DNA from: Rhinopithecus roxellana
Lineage: Eukaryota > Chordata > Mammalia > Primates > Cercopithecidae
Assembly: GCF_007565055.1 (NCBI RefSeq)
Contig: NC_044552.1
Location: 144,891,358 to 144,955,357 of the forward strand
Length of the DNA stretch: 64,000 nt
Direction: 5' to 3'
Positions 23,858 through 35,965 of the stretch are shown one piece after another. The stretch's first letter is position 1. Every line of letters starts with the position of its first letter. The notes beneath the pieces are model-generated. The model saw only the letters and a list, made by a program, of their open reading frames with translations. It did no database searches and had not been told where the DNA came from. Made by a program: the position numbers and the translations under genes.

Positions 23858-24700
23858 TATGAACAGACACTTCTCAAAAGAGGACATTTATGCGACCAAA
23901 CATATGAAAAAAAGCTCAACACCACTGAGCATTACAGAAATGCAAATCAAAACCACAATGGGATACCATTTCATGCTAGTCAGAATGGTAATTATTAAAA
24001 AGTCAAGAAACAACAGATGCTCGTGAAGCTGTGGAGAAATAGGAAGGCTTTTATGCTGTTGGTGAGAATGTTAATTAATTCAACTGTTGTGGAAGACAGT
24101 GTGGCATTCCTCCAAGACCTAACAGCAGAACTACCATTCAACCCACCAATCCTATTACTGGGTATATACAACCACAGGAATATAAATCATTCTATCATAA
24201 AGACACATGTACGTGTGTGTTCACTGCAGCACTGTTCACAAGAGCTAAGACATGGAATCAACCCAAACAACTATCAATGATGGACTGGATAAAGAAAATG
24301 TGGTACCTACATACCATGGAATATTATGCAGCCATAAAAAGGAATGAGATCATGTCCTTTGCTGGGACATAGATGGAACTGGAAGCCATTATCCTCAGCA
24401 AACTAATGCAGGAATGGAAAACCAAACACCACATGTTCTCACTTATAAATGTGAGCTGATCAATGAGAGCACATGGACCCAGGGAAGGGAACAATACACA
24501 CTGGGGCCCGTACGGAGAGGGCAGGAGAAGGGAGAGCATCAGGATATATAGCTAATGAATGCTGGACTTACTACCTAGGTAATAGGTTGATAGATGCAGC
24601 AAACCACCACAGCACACATTTACCTATGTCATAAACCTGCATGTCCTGCACATGTATCCTAGAACATAAAAAATAAAATAATAAAATAAAATAATATAAA
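23858..24700 (+). mobile_element. Older L1P 3' end (truncated)
   Basis: Starts at the ORF2 sequence for NRHFSKED-like residues and runs through the C-terminus and 3' UTR to an A-rich (AATAAA)n tail near 24660-24700. About 15% or more different from the young L1s by eye, with several frame breaks. A 5'-truncated retrocopy. Confidence 0.85.
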
Positions 24701-26544
24701 ATAACTTTTTAAAAAAATGTGTCTTTTTAAATTCTGTACCTTTTCTTCCCAGGATGGTTGGATTTTTGCTTTGGCAGAAAATACTTAATTGCAAGGTAAA
24801 TTCAGCAACTGTGATAATTCTGCAAACCAAGGAAACTACATTTTTTAAGAAATTTCATCTGTTAACAAAGTTTTAGAATATATATACTGCACTCAGAAAA
24901 GCAGACAATCAAGTATTTTATCATTAATTAAAGTAGAAAGAGTTTGAAATGACTATGAACAAACAACTGACTCAACCTTCTGCTAATTTAACCACAGAAA
25001 GTACGGTGCGTGTGATTAAAAGCAGTGGATTTATCAGAAAGGCATATGAAAGAGCAGATGATGATAGTTTGGGCAACTTTTTCTTAAGTGTAGACTACCT
25101 ACCAAGAACTTTGACACATAACTTTTGATATCACAATAATTCTACATATTAGACATGTTCTCCACTTTAGATCAAGGAAATGGAAATCAAGGAAATTTCA
25201 ATGAGTTGAAATAACTTCCTACAAGTTAGCATAAAAGGCAAGTGCATAAGATGGCTTTTAACCAAGGATTGCCCCATATACCTTACATTCTGTGCTTTCT
25301 GTTTTACCTGTACCAACCTAGAAATACCTTAACATAGGCAAGGTAAAATGTGACTTCATGGGTTAAGGACAAGGAGAAAAAGACAGCGTAATTAGTGATT
25401 TCTAAGGAATTGTTTATAGCACAGAGCTATGCTGTCTCATTTCCTCTACAATACTTCAGTGTAGATAACTATGTGTGCATATACATGGGTGTGCATATAT
25501 ATACACATACCTGTATATACATGCATGTGCAAACACATCTATACACACATAGTTATACATGTGTGAATACGTGTGTGTGTGTTATAGAATGTTATTTTGG
25601 CCCTGGAGTACCAAAATATATACAGCTAAAATAGCATTTCAGACCCAAATCAGGCATCAACACTGACTGTGCTATAAACACATTTCAACAATCACTATCT
25701 CAACAGGCACTAGAAAATTTGTTAATTAGCATTAAGAGATGGACCGAAAAAAAAAGTTATAAGTAAAAAAAGTAGTGGTCAGGATATATAGATTAGTTAG
25801 AAACATTAGAGACAGGCCTATTGTACAAAGAATCCAAAAAATCAGGATCCAGTTGTGTTTCAGAATTAAGATTTTTTTGAACATTAGGAATACTAATATT
25901 ATGAAAGTAACTATATTAACTACTACCCCTGAACAGGGTCTGGGGAAGCAATCAAACACATTAATATTTCTGCAGCAAGGAACAAGGCCATTCACACTAA
26001 CCAGAATAAATAAAGACTTTAATAAATACCCGCATGGCAATTCAAAGCTTTCTGTTATCAAAGCTGTTTTTAGATTTTGGCATTGTAGATAAGGGATTGT
26101 GGACTTAAAATTGTGAACAGCCAAATTATTTAGGCTAACTGCAATTCATACAAAACATTTCCTTTGAAAGATGATATTGAACTACACACATTATGCTGCA
26201 CAGTATTCCATGTGTAAGTATAACAACCCTTCACCCCTCCAGAATTTGGCTGACAATGATGTATATACAGAATAGGCTGGAAGATAAGAGGGCAGCCATG
26301 GTAAAAAGGCCTCTCAGCAGCCATTGGACAGGGTGTGATGGCCATGTACTGGAGTGCAATACATTATGCATAAAAAAGGCCCATATCTTTCATCTGATAT
26401 GGCTTCTAAACTCAACACAGATATGAATCAGTAAGCAGAATTATAGACAGAACTGAGAGGCAGGTACACAAAGCAGTCACCAAGAACGTCAGCAAAGGCT
26501 GACAGTCTGATTGAAAGAAGAAAAATGAAACTGTTTTTAGAGAT
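24701..26544. other. Intron, anonymous, with overlapping open frames at 25732-26124
   Basis: Apart from the TG/TA tract nothing is recognised. At 25732-26124 both strands are open for more than 100 codons. The minus frame is hydrophobic (Ile/Leu/Phe-rich) only because the + strand is A-rich. No start context, splice structure or family supports a gene. Confidence 0.55.
25470..25582 (+). repeat. Alternating purine-pyrimidine repeat (TG/TA rich)
   Basis: GTGTGCATATATATACACAT and ACGTGTGTGTGTG stretches over 110 bp, prone to Z-DNA or cruciform in principle. Confidence 0.8.
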
Positions 26545-26765
26545 GATAAGAGCCTGACTTGCCAGTCAAGCTTGAATTCCAATCCCAGCTCTGCCATTAT
26601 AAGCTGTGTGGTCTTGAGTGATTCCTTAATTTCTCTGTACTTCAGTTTATTCATCAACACAGGACTGATGAAAATGCTACCTCTCTCCTGTGGTTGTTGT
26701 GAAGATTAAATGAAATGATGTGTGTGAAGAGCTTAGTAGAGTGCCTGACAATGAGATGATACTCA
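26545..26765 (+). mobile_element. MIR, nearly complete
   Basis: GAATTCCAATCCCAGCTCTG, the core AGCTGTGTGGTCTTGAGTGA, CTTCAGTTTATTCATCAACA and TGTTGTGAAGATTAAATGAA appear in MIR order. Confidence 0.85.
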
Positions 26766-26944
26766 AAATTTATATGCACAAAACAAAGCCCCAAATCTCA
26801 CAAAGTATAGCAGCCTGAATAAATTTACTGCCAGTTCTTCAGAACTCAGAGCATGAAGAGTATTACCATTTAGCATAGAAAAATATCATCCTGACTGTGT
26901 TGCATGACTTTGAACATGCCATTTAACTTCTCTGAGTCTAAGAA

Positions 26945-27155
26945 CATTAGATTAGACCATGTATTCTCAGCAGAGGTAATAAATGGTTATTTCTTTTCAG
27001 GGGGAGGGTGAAAAAATGTACTCTTTTTATATATAAAGCACAACCATACAGTACACAGTATATCATGGTATTAAAATTTCATGGGGGAGATGAGTCTGCA
27101 AAGGCTCCTTAGGGAAGCAATAATGTAAAGAAAGGTTGAGAAATACTGGTTCAGA
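26945..27155. mobile_element. hAT-Charlie MITE relic (MER5-like)
   Basis: About 210 bp with diverged terminal inverted repeats: ACCATGTATTCTCAGCAG at the left and GTTGAGAAATACTGGTT at the right. This is the TIR style of MER5-type hAT elements. Confidence 0.5.
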
Positions 27156-29002
27156 AGCACTCTAAGGTCACTTATATCCATCAAAGTTCTTTAATTCCAT
27201 CTTTGCAACAATAATACCAAGAATTAAAAAAAAGAAAGTTAAATATACATTCACAAGCTTTAAGAAGGCAAAGAAAGATTTATATATTCTACAAAGATGT
27301 CCATCTAAAATAGTTAAAAATTTAAATATCACTGTATTTAAAAGAGAAAACTCTCTTTACATATAGAAGCCCTAGTTGTCATTCGTGAAGGGATCCTATG
27401 AGCCAGTTTTGCTCTGTTTTCCCTGCTTTATAGATAACAATATATCTAAATCATGTCTAAATATTAATATAATTACTTATTTCCCCCACCACCAAATGCA
27501 GAGAAAAACAATAAGGCAACCACTTGTAACTACAAAGAAACTGGAACATTGTGATTGTCTTAGCTATGATAAATGAAAAATCGTCTTGCAATATAATTCA
27601 TTTTTAATTGCCTCTTCCATCTAATCCAACTACTGCTGTAGGCCGTCTTAAAATATTTACAAAGTAGAAGCAAAAAAAAAAAGAATTGGAGGTGCTAAAT
27701 AAACCAGGCCACACATTCCTAAGGGATCAATTTTTTGTTAAATTACAAGGAAAACAAGTCCTAACTCTTGTACATGGAACTTTTAGAAACACAAAGATAA
27801 AGTATATTTAAGGACTATATCTCTTGAGGTTAAAGCTGTTTTTAATTCACCTTCTTCCCCGCGTGAGTTATGGCATCTTTACTACATCCAAATAACCTAT
27901 CACAATAAAAGAGAAAAGTTGTAGTAAAATGTTAGAAAGACCATATTATACTCACTCTGCTTTAACCACTTGCGAAGTTTTGCCTTTGCTAACCCAGTCT
28001 TATTTTCTCCAGTATCCTAGGTATATCTAACAACACATTCAACCTCACATTCTGCCCTCACAACTCTCTTCTTCGAGTTTTCAGAACTTCAGAGATTGTA
28101 ACTAAAAATAACATTCTGGAAATGTATAAAACTTCTCCATGTCAAAATGTTATTAAATGCTTAGTCATAGTTTATTATCAGGAATATATCAGGAATATAA
28201 AGTGCTCTCATACCCATTGTATTCATGGCAAAATAGATGTGTTTTGATACCAAACTGGTTTTAAGACACTTGCATTTTAATAGATAACGATGCACGTAAT
28301 TTCACTTAGACACAAGCATTCCCAGTACTATATGCACGATGTAAATATCTTTTTTTACTAGTGATGAATACAAATACGCAATCTTAAAGAGATGCTAATC
28401 ACTGTTTATGATTTCTCAAATTCTAGGTGTTCAAGTGACAGAAAATTCTCTTGTAAACACATATTCTATTTTGGGCTGTTCCAAATACTCTAACTAGACA
28501 AAGCAATGGGAAAAAAGATAGTAAATTAACTAAAACTCTAAATGCACATAGATTATTTCAGGGGTTTAGTGTTGGATCCATGTGTGTCTGGTCCTCAACT
28601 TAGGATGCCCCACCCAAATAGCACACTATTACAATTACATTTAGGGATACTATTACCCTGATGCATCTGTAAACACCTGCACGCCTTACATTCAGGGTAC
28701 TACAAAGTGTATTCCAAATAATACCAAGAGTATAAGATAATCAGAGCACATAATCATTGGCAAGGTTTAGGCTGATTTAAAAAAAAAAAAAAAAAAAACC
28801 TCCATTGTAAAAATTCAAATACGTATTGTATAAACATACATTCTGAACTAAGTATGATAATACTAACTCAGCACATCACAATATAAAAACAAAAAAACAT
28901 AAAATGTACTTGCAGTAGCCACATGTTTGGCCATGAGAAAGCCAAAGCAATTAAATTCTCAACTTGACAATATACATTCATCTGCCAGGGCCTTAGAGTT
29001 AC
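27156..29002. other. Intron after the 155-bp exon, anonymous
   Basis: AT-rich DNA on the donor side of the last exon. No repeat recognised other than the A-run at 28778-28798. Confidence 0.6.
28778..28798 (+). repeat. A-run of about 20
   Basis: Pure A stretch with no recognised element in front of it; upstream sequence is anonymous. Confidence 0.8.
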
Positions 29003-29157
29003 CTTTGTTTGAGATTGATCCATGACGTTTTTAAGTACTCTGTGGTTTCTTTCACATTCCTTGTGTCATCACTCCCATATTCCTCCAGGAGTTTCTGCAG
29101 GATGTTATCGAATGCCATGACGATACCATCTCCAGGACCCAGTTCTTGAAGCAGTAT
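29003..29157 (-). CDS. UTRN: UTRN exon, 155 bp (DMD exon 54 equivalent)
   Basis: Last exon of the window in transcription order. Acceptor CACCTCAG, donor GTAACT. It starts in phase 0 with ILLQELGPGDGIVMAF and codes 51 codons plus two bases, ending INLKQ with a split Ser codon. It holds the second and third helices of a spectrin repeat, with Trp in KTSWINL. Length equals dystrophin exon 54 (155 bp). The next utrophin exon, expected to begin near IADRQNALEAEW, is not visible in the remaining 29 kb. The following intron is therefore at least 29 kb and contains both young L1s. Confidence 0.96.
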
Positions 29158-29342
29158 CTGAGGTGCAAGTGTAGGTCTGTTTGTTAGACTTGGTCACTCA
29201 GTAATTAGTATCATCAAAACAATAGTACTCCCAGCAGATTTTGACATGCTTTAGATACAGATATCATGAGATGAAAACAGACTGGGGGCAAATCCTTTCT
29301 TATATGTAAGCAGAAACCAAAATTAGGAGAAGTGAAAAGAAA

Positions 29343-29763
29343 CTAAGTGAAAAGAAACTGACTATCTAAGAAAGTGATCAGGTACATAGATGACAATATT
29401 ACAAGATTATTATCTTTTTCTTTTTGAGATATTTTCTTCCTCAAACCATTTGTCTTTTTCATTCCTTCTGTTGTACCTCTGATCCTTACAGGGACATGTG
29501 TCACAAAGGACTGAATACAGACAGAGTTTCTGCATACATGCCTGGAGAAACGTGAAGGATCAACAACATGGACATCTTCTATCTCTTGCCCCTGGATCAC
29601 AAGGTGTGTTTACAAAGAACCGCTTGAATGGATCAAGCTGCCAAGCAAGGTTTACTGAGAGTTTACTTGAGTAGCCAAACTGATGCTGAATTTGTCCACT
29701 GGCATTGGTTCTTTGATATAGTTTTTCAGCCTCTGAGAGTCTCTGGATCAAGGTACTCACCAT
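29343..29763 (-). other. Unidentified open-frame region in a UTRN intron
   Basis: Two minus-strand frames overlap end to end: 29763-29560 (SEAEKLYQRTNASGQIQHQF) and 29600-29343 (VDPSRFSRHVCRNSVC). Their composition is less biased than that of other chance frames here, so a decayed retrocopy of some mRNA or transposon coding region is possible. I do not recognise the protein, and no poly(A) or target duplication is seen. It may be noise. Confidence 0.25.
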
Positions 29764-30477
29764 GAAATCTAAATGACAACTGCAACTTTTAATATAATGC
29801 TTTTTGTAGCAATTGGGAAGATTTTAAATCAGCCTAAGGCTTCAGAAGAAAAGAACCACACTGCTGATTAGAAAATAATCTTCTAATATGATAACTGAAA
29901 CACTGACATCATTTTAATTGTATTCCTCTAGTTAAGGGGCTAGGGGCTTCACTACGACTTAGGAATCGCTTGGTGGAAACAATCAGCAGTATCACAAACA
30001 CAGAGAATGATCCAGAAACACGTATAACTGGCCACCTGCTTTTAAAACTGTAACCAAGTAAAGTCTGCATTTGTGGAGAATAAAAACATACTTCCACATT
30101 TTCGATTGTTTTCTACATATACTCTCTTAAATTCTTCACAGATATATACTTCTATCTTAGGCTAGCTGAAAGGCAAATAAATGTTATACCAAACTATAAC
30201 CTCACAACCAAAACCTCCAATTCAAGAATATTTTATAATTTTATACAGAGAATCTTAAAAGCACTTTTAAAATTACCATAGTTGTTCAATAATATTACCA
30301 ACTCTATAACTAACCTGATGACAAAAAAGATGCTTGCTATCATGAAATTAATAAAACCGTTTGGTTAAAAAGACATTAAAGGAAACTAAACTTATCTGAT
30401 TTGTTCACTACAGTAGCCCTCAAATGAAAGTCTTGGAACATTTTATTAATAAAAATAACCTTCAGGGTAAGTAAGTA

Positions 30478-31116
30478 ATATGGTTTGGATTTGTGTCCCC
30501 ACCCAAATCTCACGTTCAATTGAAGGAGGAGCCTGGTGGGAGGTGACTGGATCATGGGGATGAATTTCCCCCATGCTGGTCTTGTGATAGCGAGTTCTCA
30601 CAAGATCGGATGGTTTAAAAGTGTGTGACACTTGGGAGGCCGAGGTGAGCAGACTACTTGAGCTCAGGGGTTGCAGATAAGCCTGGGCAACATGGCAGAA
30701 CCCCATCTCTACAAAAAATACAAAAATTAGCTGGGTGTGGTGGTGCATGCCTGTCATCCCAGCTACTTGGGAGGCTGAGGCAAGAATCGCTTGAACCCAG
30801 AGGTGGAGCTTGCAATGAGCTGAGATCCTACCACTGCATTCCAGCCTCAGCAACAAAGTGAGACAATGTCTCCAACAAATAAATAAAATCTGTGGCACTT
30901 CTCCTTTCTATCTTTCTCTCTTTGTCTTGCTGCCTTGTAAAGAAGGTGCCTGCTTCTTCTTTGCCTTCCGCCATTATTTTAAGTTTCCTGGTGCCTCCCA
31001 GTCATGCTTCACTACATTATCCCTCAAATGAACTATGAGTCAATTAAATCTCCTTTCTTCATAAATTACCCAGCCTCAGGTAGTTATTTATAGCAATGTG
31101 AGAACAGACTAATACA
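30478..31116 (+). mobile_element. MaLR solo LTR (MST type) split by an Alu
   Basis: Left half 30478-30622 carries the CCCCACCCAAATCTCACG box; right half 30889-31116 ends GAGAACAGACTAATACAG. The Alu at 30623-30888 lies between, flanked by a short imperfect duplication (TGTGACACT / TGTGGCACT). Confidence 0.85.
30623..30888 (+). mobile_element. Alu, 5'-truncated, inside MST LTR
   Basis: Starts at the TTGGGAGGCCGAGGTG block (about 40 bp into Alu) and ends with (AAT)-type tail ACAAATAAATAAAA. Confidence 0.85.
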
Positions 31117-31412
31117 GAACGGAAGGGAGCAAAAGAGGCTTCCTGGAAACTTGAAAATGTTCTCTTTCTAGATGCCGATTTGAGAGTGGGTTTCACTTGC
31201 AAAAAGTCATGCACATTCTTACTTGTTATGCCTCCAGAAATTTTTCAGAAAAATTTTCCAGATCAAATTCTTCAATAAATTTCAATATATACTCTAAGAA
31301 CTTAGGAAAAAAACATGACAGGGTCCTATTGTTAAGAATTACAGTGAACAATAGAAAAAAAAAAGTGTATCCAACAAAATAATACTGCCAAAAAAAATCT
31401 GATGAGTCTTAC

Positions 31413-31618
31413 TTGGTTATCAGAAATTTGTTTGGTGAGTGGATCCCGTCGGGCTTGCTGAAGAATATAGAGTCGAGCCTCATATTTTCTCATCAGTTCT
31501 TCAGTCTCCTCCCTATGGTCATCCCACTGAAGACTGTCAATAATCATGTCCTCAAGCTGCTGCTGTCTTAGCTCAACACCATGCTGAGTGCCATCCCACT
31601 GGTTCTTGACCCTTTCCA
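31413..31618 (-). CDS. UTRN: UTRN exon, 206 bp (DMD exon 53 equivalent)
   Basis: Acceptor CCCTCAG, donor GTAAGA. Two bases complete a Leu codon, then 68 codons follow, from ERVKNQWDGTQHGVEL to TKQISDNQ in phase 0. It finishes one spectrin repeat (Trp in NQWDGT) and starts the next (SLQWDDHREETEEL). QHGVELRQQQLEDM separates utrophin clearly from dystrophin, which has a different sequence at this place. Dystrophin exon 53 is 212 bp, so utrophin is two codons shorter. Frame open. Confidence 0.97.
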
Positions 31619-32370
31619 CTGAGGGTAGCATTATAAAAGAAAAAAAAATTCCAACATGTAACTCTCAGGAGAAAGAAAAAATACCAGATATCAAATGTAT
31701 CACAAATAAGTCTATGAACAGAAAAAAGAAAGAAGGCAAGCTGATAAACACATTTTAAAGGAATTTTAATACACATCTGCCATCCTATACAATTGACATA
31801 TTTCTGAAACCATGCTTGAGAAAAAAATCTTGAATTCTATTTTAAGTGCTCTAAAACAACTCACAAGAAAATATCTACTATTATAAACAGATACTGCCAA
31901 AACATTATAAAGAAAATAATTTTCTATTTAATTTTGTATTTATAGTTGTATTTATAGACCTGGTTTGATGAAGGTAGGGTTTAACAGTACTTCATGATAG
32001 AACTTTAAGACAGACAGACACTTGTTACCCTCAAAGGAGATTTTTCTCAGGCAGTCTTGATTTTAGAAGAAAATGAACTGTGTAAGAATATTTTTGCATT
32101 TATTTTACTGTAGCAAGAAAATTTTCTAAAAGGAATTTTATATGTTCAAGTTCAAGAGAAACACTAAAAGTAAAAGACACTCATGTACTATGCACCCAGC
32201 AGCTCTTCATCATAAAAATTCCACACTGGTTCTTGTCCTTCCTCTTTTATTGTTGTTTATTTCTAGTCCTTTTACTCATTATCACCTTCTCTCTCTATTT
32301 CTCTTGTAGCTTCTTCTCTTCTCCTTTCTCTACTTTTAACAGTTTTAAAGACAGAGAGATCTAAGGAAAC
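31619..32370. other. Intron, anonymous
   Basis: AT-rich; short C/T-rich stretch at 32220-32340 before the Alu. Nothing recognised. Confidence 0.55.
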
Positions 32371-32668
32371 TTTTTTTTTTTTTTTTTTTTTTTTTGAGCG
32401 AGAATCTCGATCCGTCGCCTAGGCTGGAGTGCAGGGGCACGATCTCAGCTTTTGCCTTGCTGCATCCTCCGCCCCCGGGTACAAGTGCTTCTCCTGCCTC
32501 AGCCTCCCAAGTAGCTGGGATTACAGTTGTGTGCCATCACACCTGGCTAATTTTGTATTTTTAGTAGAGAACGGGCTTCATCACGTTGGCCAGGTCTCAA
32601 ACTCCTGAACTGTCTGCTTCGGCCTCCCAAAGTGCTGGGAATACAGGCATGAGCCACCGCGCCCAGTT
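32371..32668 (-). mobile_element. Alu, minus strand
   Basis: T-run 32371-32395, full dimer, ends GCGCCCAGTT. Flanked by GGAAACTT at 32365-32372 and 32669-32676. Confidence 0.88.
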
Positions 32669-32714
32669 GGAAACTTAAATTTTTATTTTTTATTTTTATT
32701 TATATATATTGGTT

Positions 32715-33010
32715 TTGAGACGGTTTCTCGCTCTGTCGCCCAGGCTGGAGTGTGGCAACACGATCTCGGCTCACTGCAAGCTCCGCCTCCACCTCCCGGG
32801 TTCACGTCATTCTCCTGCCTCAGCCTCCCGAGTAGCTGGGACTACATGCATCTGCCACCACGCCCAGCTAATTTTTTGTATTTTTAGTAGAGGCGGGGTT
32901 TCGCTGTGTTAACCAGGATGGTTGCGATTTCCTGACCTCCTGATCCGCCCGCCTCGGCCTCCCAAAGTGCTGGGAGGCCTTAAATCTTTTTTAAGTGCTG
33001 CACCCAGCCT
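32715..33010 (-). mobile_element. Alu, minus strand, rearranged 5' end
   Basis: Follows the previous Alu after about 45 bp of AT-rich DNA. Normal up to GTGCTGGGAGGCCT, then TTAAATCTTTTTTAAGTGCTG replaces the expected sequence before CACCCAGCC. Contains a local deletion/insertion. Confidence 0.82.
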
Positions 33011-33300
33011 TAAATTTTGTATTAATCACTTCAGAGTTAGTTCGTAATCTTGAACTGAGGTACTAATAAACAATTACTTAGAATATCTGCAAGAGCCTGC
33101 TGATAATAAGTAGGTAGAATGTTAAAACCACACTGCTGGAAGATGCTTTGATTATCAGACAAAAAGGAAGGCTATAGTTAAATACCAGGCCCACGAGGAA
33201 TGTAACTAAAACAAAACATTCCAGCTGAGTTATCATGGAACACTTTGGCAAAGTTCTTGGGATAATATATGGTTATAGTAAAACATAAAAGCTATCAACT

Positions 33301-33602
33301 GGCTGGGTGCGGTGGCTCACACCTGTAATCCCAGCATTTTGGGAGGCCAAGGCAGGTGGATCACCTGAGGTCAGAAGTTCAAGACCAGCCTGACCAACAT
33401 GGTAAAACCCTGTTTCTACCAAACATTCAAAATTAGGTGGGCGTGGTGGCGGGTGCCTGTAATCCCAGCTACTTGGGAGGCTGAGGCAGGAGAACTGCTT
33501 GAACCCAGGAGGCAGAGGTTGCAGTAAGCCAAGATTGCACCATTGTACTCCGGCCTGGGCAACAAGAGTGAAACTCCATCTCAAAAACAAATGAGCAAAA
33601 AA
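33301..33602 (+). mobile_element. Alu, plus strand
   Basis: Full dimer, GGCTGGGTGCGGTGGCTCAC to an A-rich tail. Exact 14-bp duplication AAAAGCTATCAACT at 33287-33300 and 33603-33616. Confidence 0.93.
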
Positions 33603-33616
33603 AAAAGCTATCAACT

Positions 33617-34519
33617 TAAGGTTGTTCAAAAGGCCTTAAGTTATACTTACGTGACATCATTCTTTAAAACTTGCTCAATGAGACAATCTGTTTTATGATG
33701 TCGTAGCTGTTTAAATAAATTGCTTAAGTTTTAAACTTAAGAGAGGACAAATCTATCATAATGTTCTGTCAGTTAAAAAGTTACATAAAGTACTTATGAC
33801 CAATTCTATTACTAATAGAATCCTTTAACATTAAACAAATGAAACCAAAGACATCAAGCAAGAGTAAATATCACAGGTTTGTCATAAACAATAAGTAAAT
33901 TGTCCCATTCATTGTGTGTTAAGCCCTAAAACCAGGTTACTATTGGTAGCAGGACATTCCGCTGAGAAGAGTTTTTCATATAATGAGGAGTGATGAAGGC
34001 TATAGAACATCTACACACACAGAAATATTTATATAGAGAGAGAAAATAGAGTGTGTACATTAAATAGGAAAGGGAAGATATTTAGGAGAAGGAAAGTCTT
34101 GTAAAAACGAATACACAACCAAACAAACACCTGAAAGAAGTTTTGGACAAAAAGAGAGGTGATGAAAAAAAGAAAAAAAAATCAAGATGATAGAAAAAGC
34201 AAACTGGAAATGGTTTTGTTGATAGTTTGGCATGACTAGAGCAGAGGAGCTCCCCTGTGATGTGAGGGAAACTGGCTCACTCCAAAGCTCCATAATAGGC
34301 ACAATCCATCCATTCACAAAAAGAGAAAAGAAGGAAAATGATGTATTTAGTAAAAATAAGCCAACACTTTCAGACACTAAAAGTTCTTTTCTAATGTATC
34401 TCCTATAATACCCTTGTTGCTACCAGGAATTTTTTTGAAATCAAAACATACTTTTTACAGGAAAAGTAGCTGACTTCCTTCCCTTGAGAAAGATTAGGCT
34501 TTATCCTTCCAGTTTATAT
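33617..34519. other. Intron, anonymous
   Basis: No gene or clear repeat; purine-rich at 34020-34200. Confidence 0.55.
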
Positions 34520-34960
34520 TTTGCCACAAGCATTTATTAGGTAGTTAATTTGTATTGGGAACTGTGAAAGGCCCAAGGGCAGAAAGATGGATATTCACAA
34601 TCTATGGAAGGGAGAGAGAATTAAAGTAGTTGTGAGATCTATAATAAAGCTATGGGGGGGAAGGCCATAGAAGGAACTAAAAATAGAAATTAACATTCAC
34701 CAGGGACCAGAAGAGGAGGGAAAGACATCACAAAGGGGGTGACATTTTAGCTGCTGCATAGAATTTCACCTGGGAAGAAAAGGCCAAGAGAAAAGAAAAA
34801 TAATGTGAATAAAGGTAAGAAGACTAGGAAATGTCAGGATATTTTAAAGAATAACAGCATAACTACAGGCTGGGCTGAGGGCTGAAGTGAGAGAAGGGGT
34901 AGTGGCAGCAGATTGTGACAATCCCTAGATGTCACTCTTGAGAATTTAGACTTCGTTTGC
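34520..34960 (-). mobile_element. Possible L2 fragment, minus strand
   Basis: GGGTGACATTTTAGCTGCTG, GAAGAAAAGGCCAAGAG and ACAGGCTGGGCTGAGGG match the order of the antisense of L2 as seen also at 41030-41620. Weak. Confidence 0.4.
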
Positions 34961-34999
34961 TATTGGTAGTACATTTCCACTAAGAAGGGTTTGTAGAAG

Positions 35000-35170
35000 C
35001 TAGATGCTTCTGAGCTAGAATGCAAACCCCAAGCAAGGATCTTTGTTTGCTATTGTTTTGTATGTTTATTTTTTGTTGTTGTTTTCTCTCATTTTTAACT
35101 AAAGTATCTCCAAATTAATGTCAGTCACATAAGCACATAGTAGTTGTTCAATAAATATTTGTGGACTGAA
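35000..35170 (+). mobile_element. L2 3' end
   Basis: AATGCAAACCCCAAGCAAGG to GTAGTTGTTCAATAAATATT is the typical L2 tail. Confidence 0.6.
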
Positions 35171-35478
35171 TTTTGGGTTGAGTTAGAAGACATAGTAAGA
35201 CCTGATTTTAGACAATACAGTATAATGAGAGAAAGGATTTGCATTCTTGTGAGTTTCTCTGACTTTTTTGTATTCCTCTAAAAGAAAGCCTAAGTTAAGA
35301 GAAGAAAACCCAACGTGTAAGTAATTACTTAAGAGTCGTGATCTTAATAATTAAGGGCTTCATAAGGTCATTGTAACAATGTTCACAAAAGATAAAAACA
35401 AGGGAAAGCTACATTTCTGTATAAATAAAGAGTAACAAATATTAAACACTATTACTCTAAGTTGAATAATCTTTGAAA

Positions 35479-35491
35479 ATGTGTGTGTGTT

Positions 35492-35526
<35 letters not shown>
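35479..35526 (+). repeat. (GT)n microsatellite
   Basis: GT repeat with TTTGTTT interruptions, about 48 bp, 57 bp from the donor of the 118-bp UTRN exon. Useful polymorphic marker; no function inferred. Confidence 0.9.
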
Positions 35527-35527
<1 letters not shown>

Positions 35528-35583
35528 ACTATTTGCAGGGAAAGTGGATGATGATACATAACTTTTTTTAAAAAAAAACTTAC

Positions 35584-35701
35584 ATTTTTCTGTAATTGCT
35601 GTTCTCACATCGGAACTGGAAGCTTTATTTTTCAAATTCTGTGCCAACGTAAAAACATAATCGAGCTGAGGATGGCGCTGTTCTAAGTCAGCCTTTGTAA
35701 T
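35584..35701 (-). CDS. UTRN: UTRN exon, 118 bp (DMD exon 52 equivalent)
   Basis: Acceptor TTAACAG, strong donor GTAAGT. It starts in phase 0 with ITKADLEQRHPQLDYVF and codes 39 codons plus one base, ending RTAITEK. It is the second helix of a spectrin repeat. Its length is identical to dystrophin exon 52 (118 bp). The donor lies next to an A-rich and (GT)n stretch at 35479-35579 on the intron side, so the first 100 bases of the downstream intron are simple repeat. Val is seen in SSDVRTA where I recall Met. Confidence 0.95.
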
Positions 35702-35819
35702 CTGTTAAGTAGAAATGATTATTCGGATAGGTTAATAAGCCATATGAGAAGAATAATAAGCAAAACAGATGTGCTGACATCAAAGTTGTCATTATTTTCC
35801 TTCTCTCCGGCACAGTGAG

Positions 35820-35965
35820 GCATCAGCAACGTGGCAGAAAATGAGTGCATGATTTAAAGTCAAAGATCCTGCATTCAAATCTCAGTTCTTCCATTTAGCA
35901 CCTGAGTCACCAGGCAAGGACCTTTACCTCTCTGTGTTTTTGTTTTCACAAAAAAGAAATAATAA
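35820..35965 (+). mobile_element. MIR
   Basis: AAGATCCTGCATTCAAATCTC, CACCAGGCAAGGACCTTTAC and the TCTGTGTTTTTGTTTTCACA line follow the MIR order. It lies about 120 bp from the 118-bp UTRN exon, on the acceptor side. Confidence 0.65.

Noticed and set aside
25732..26124. Overlapping long open frames on both strands, the minus one hydrophobic
   Set aside because: The hydrophobic look follows from A-rich DNA on the other strand; no family, start context or splice signals, and chance frames of this size are expected in 64 kb.
30446..30898. 150-codon minus-strand frame
   Set aside because: Translation of antisense Alu and LTR sequence; the same holds for other frames with RLECSG or LPSSWDYR-like words in the window.
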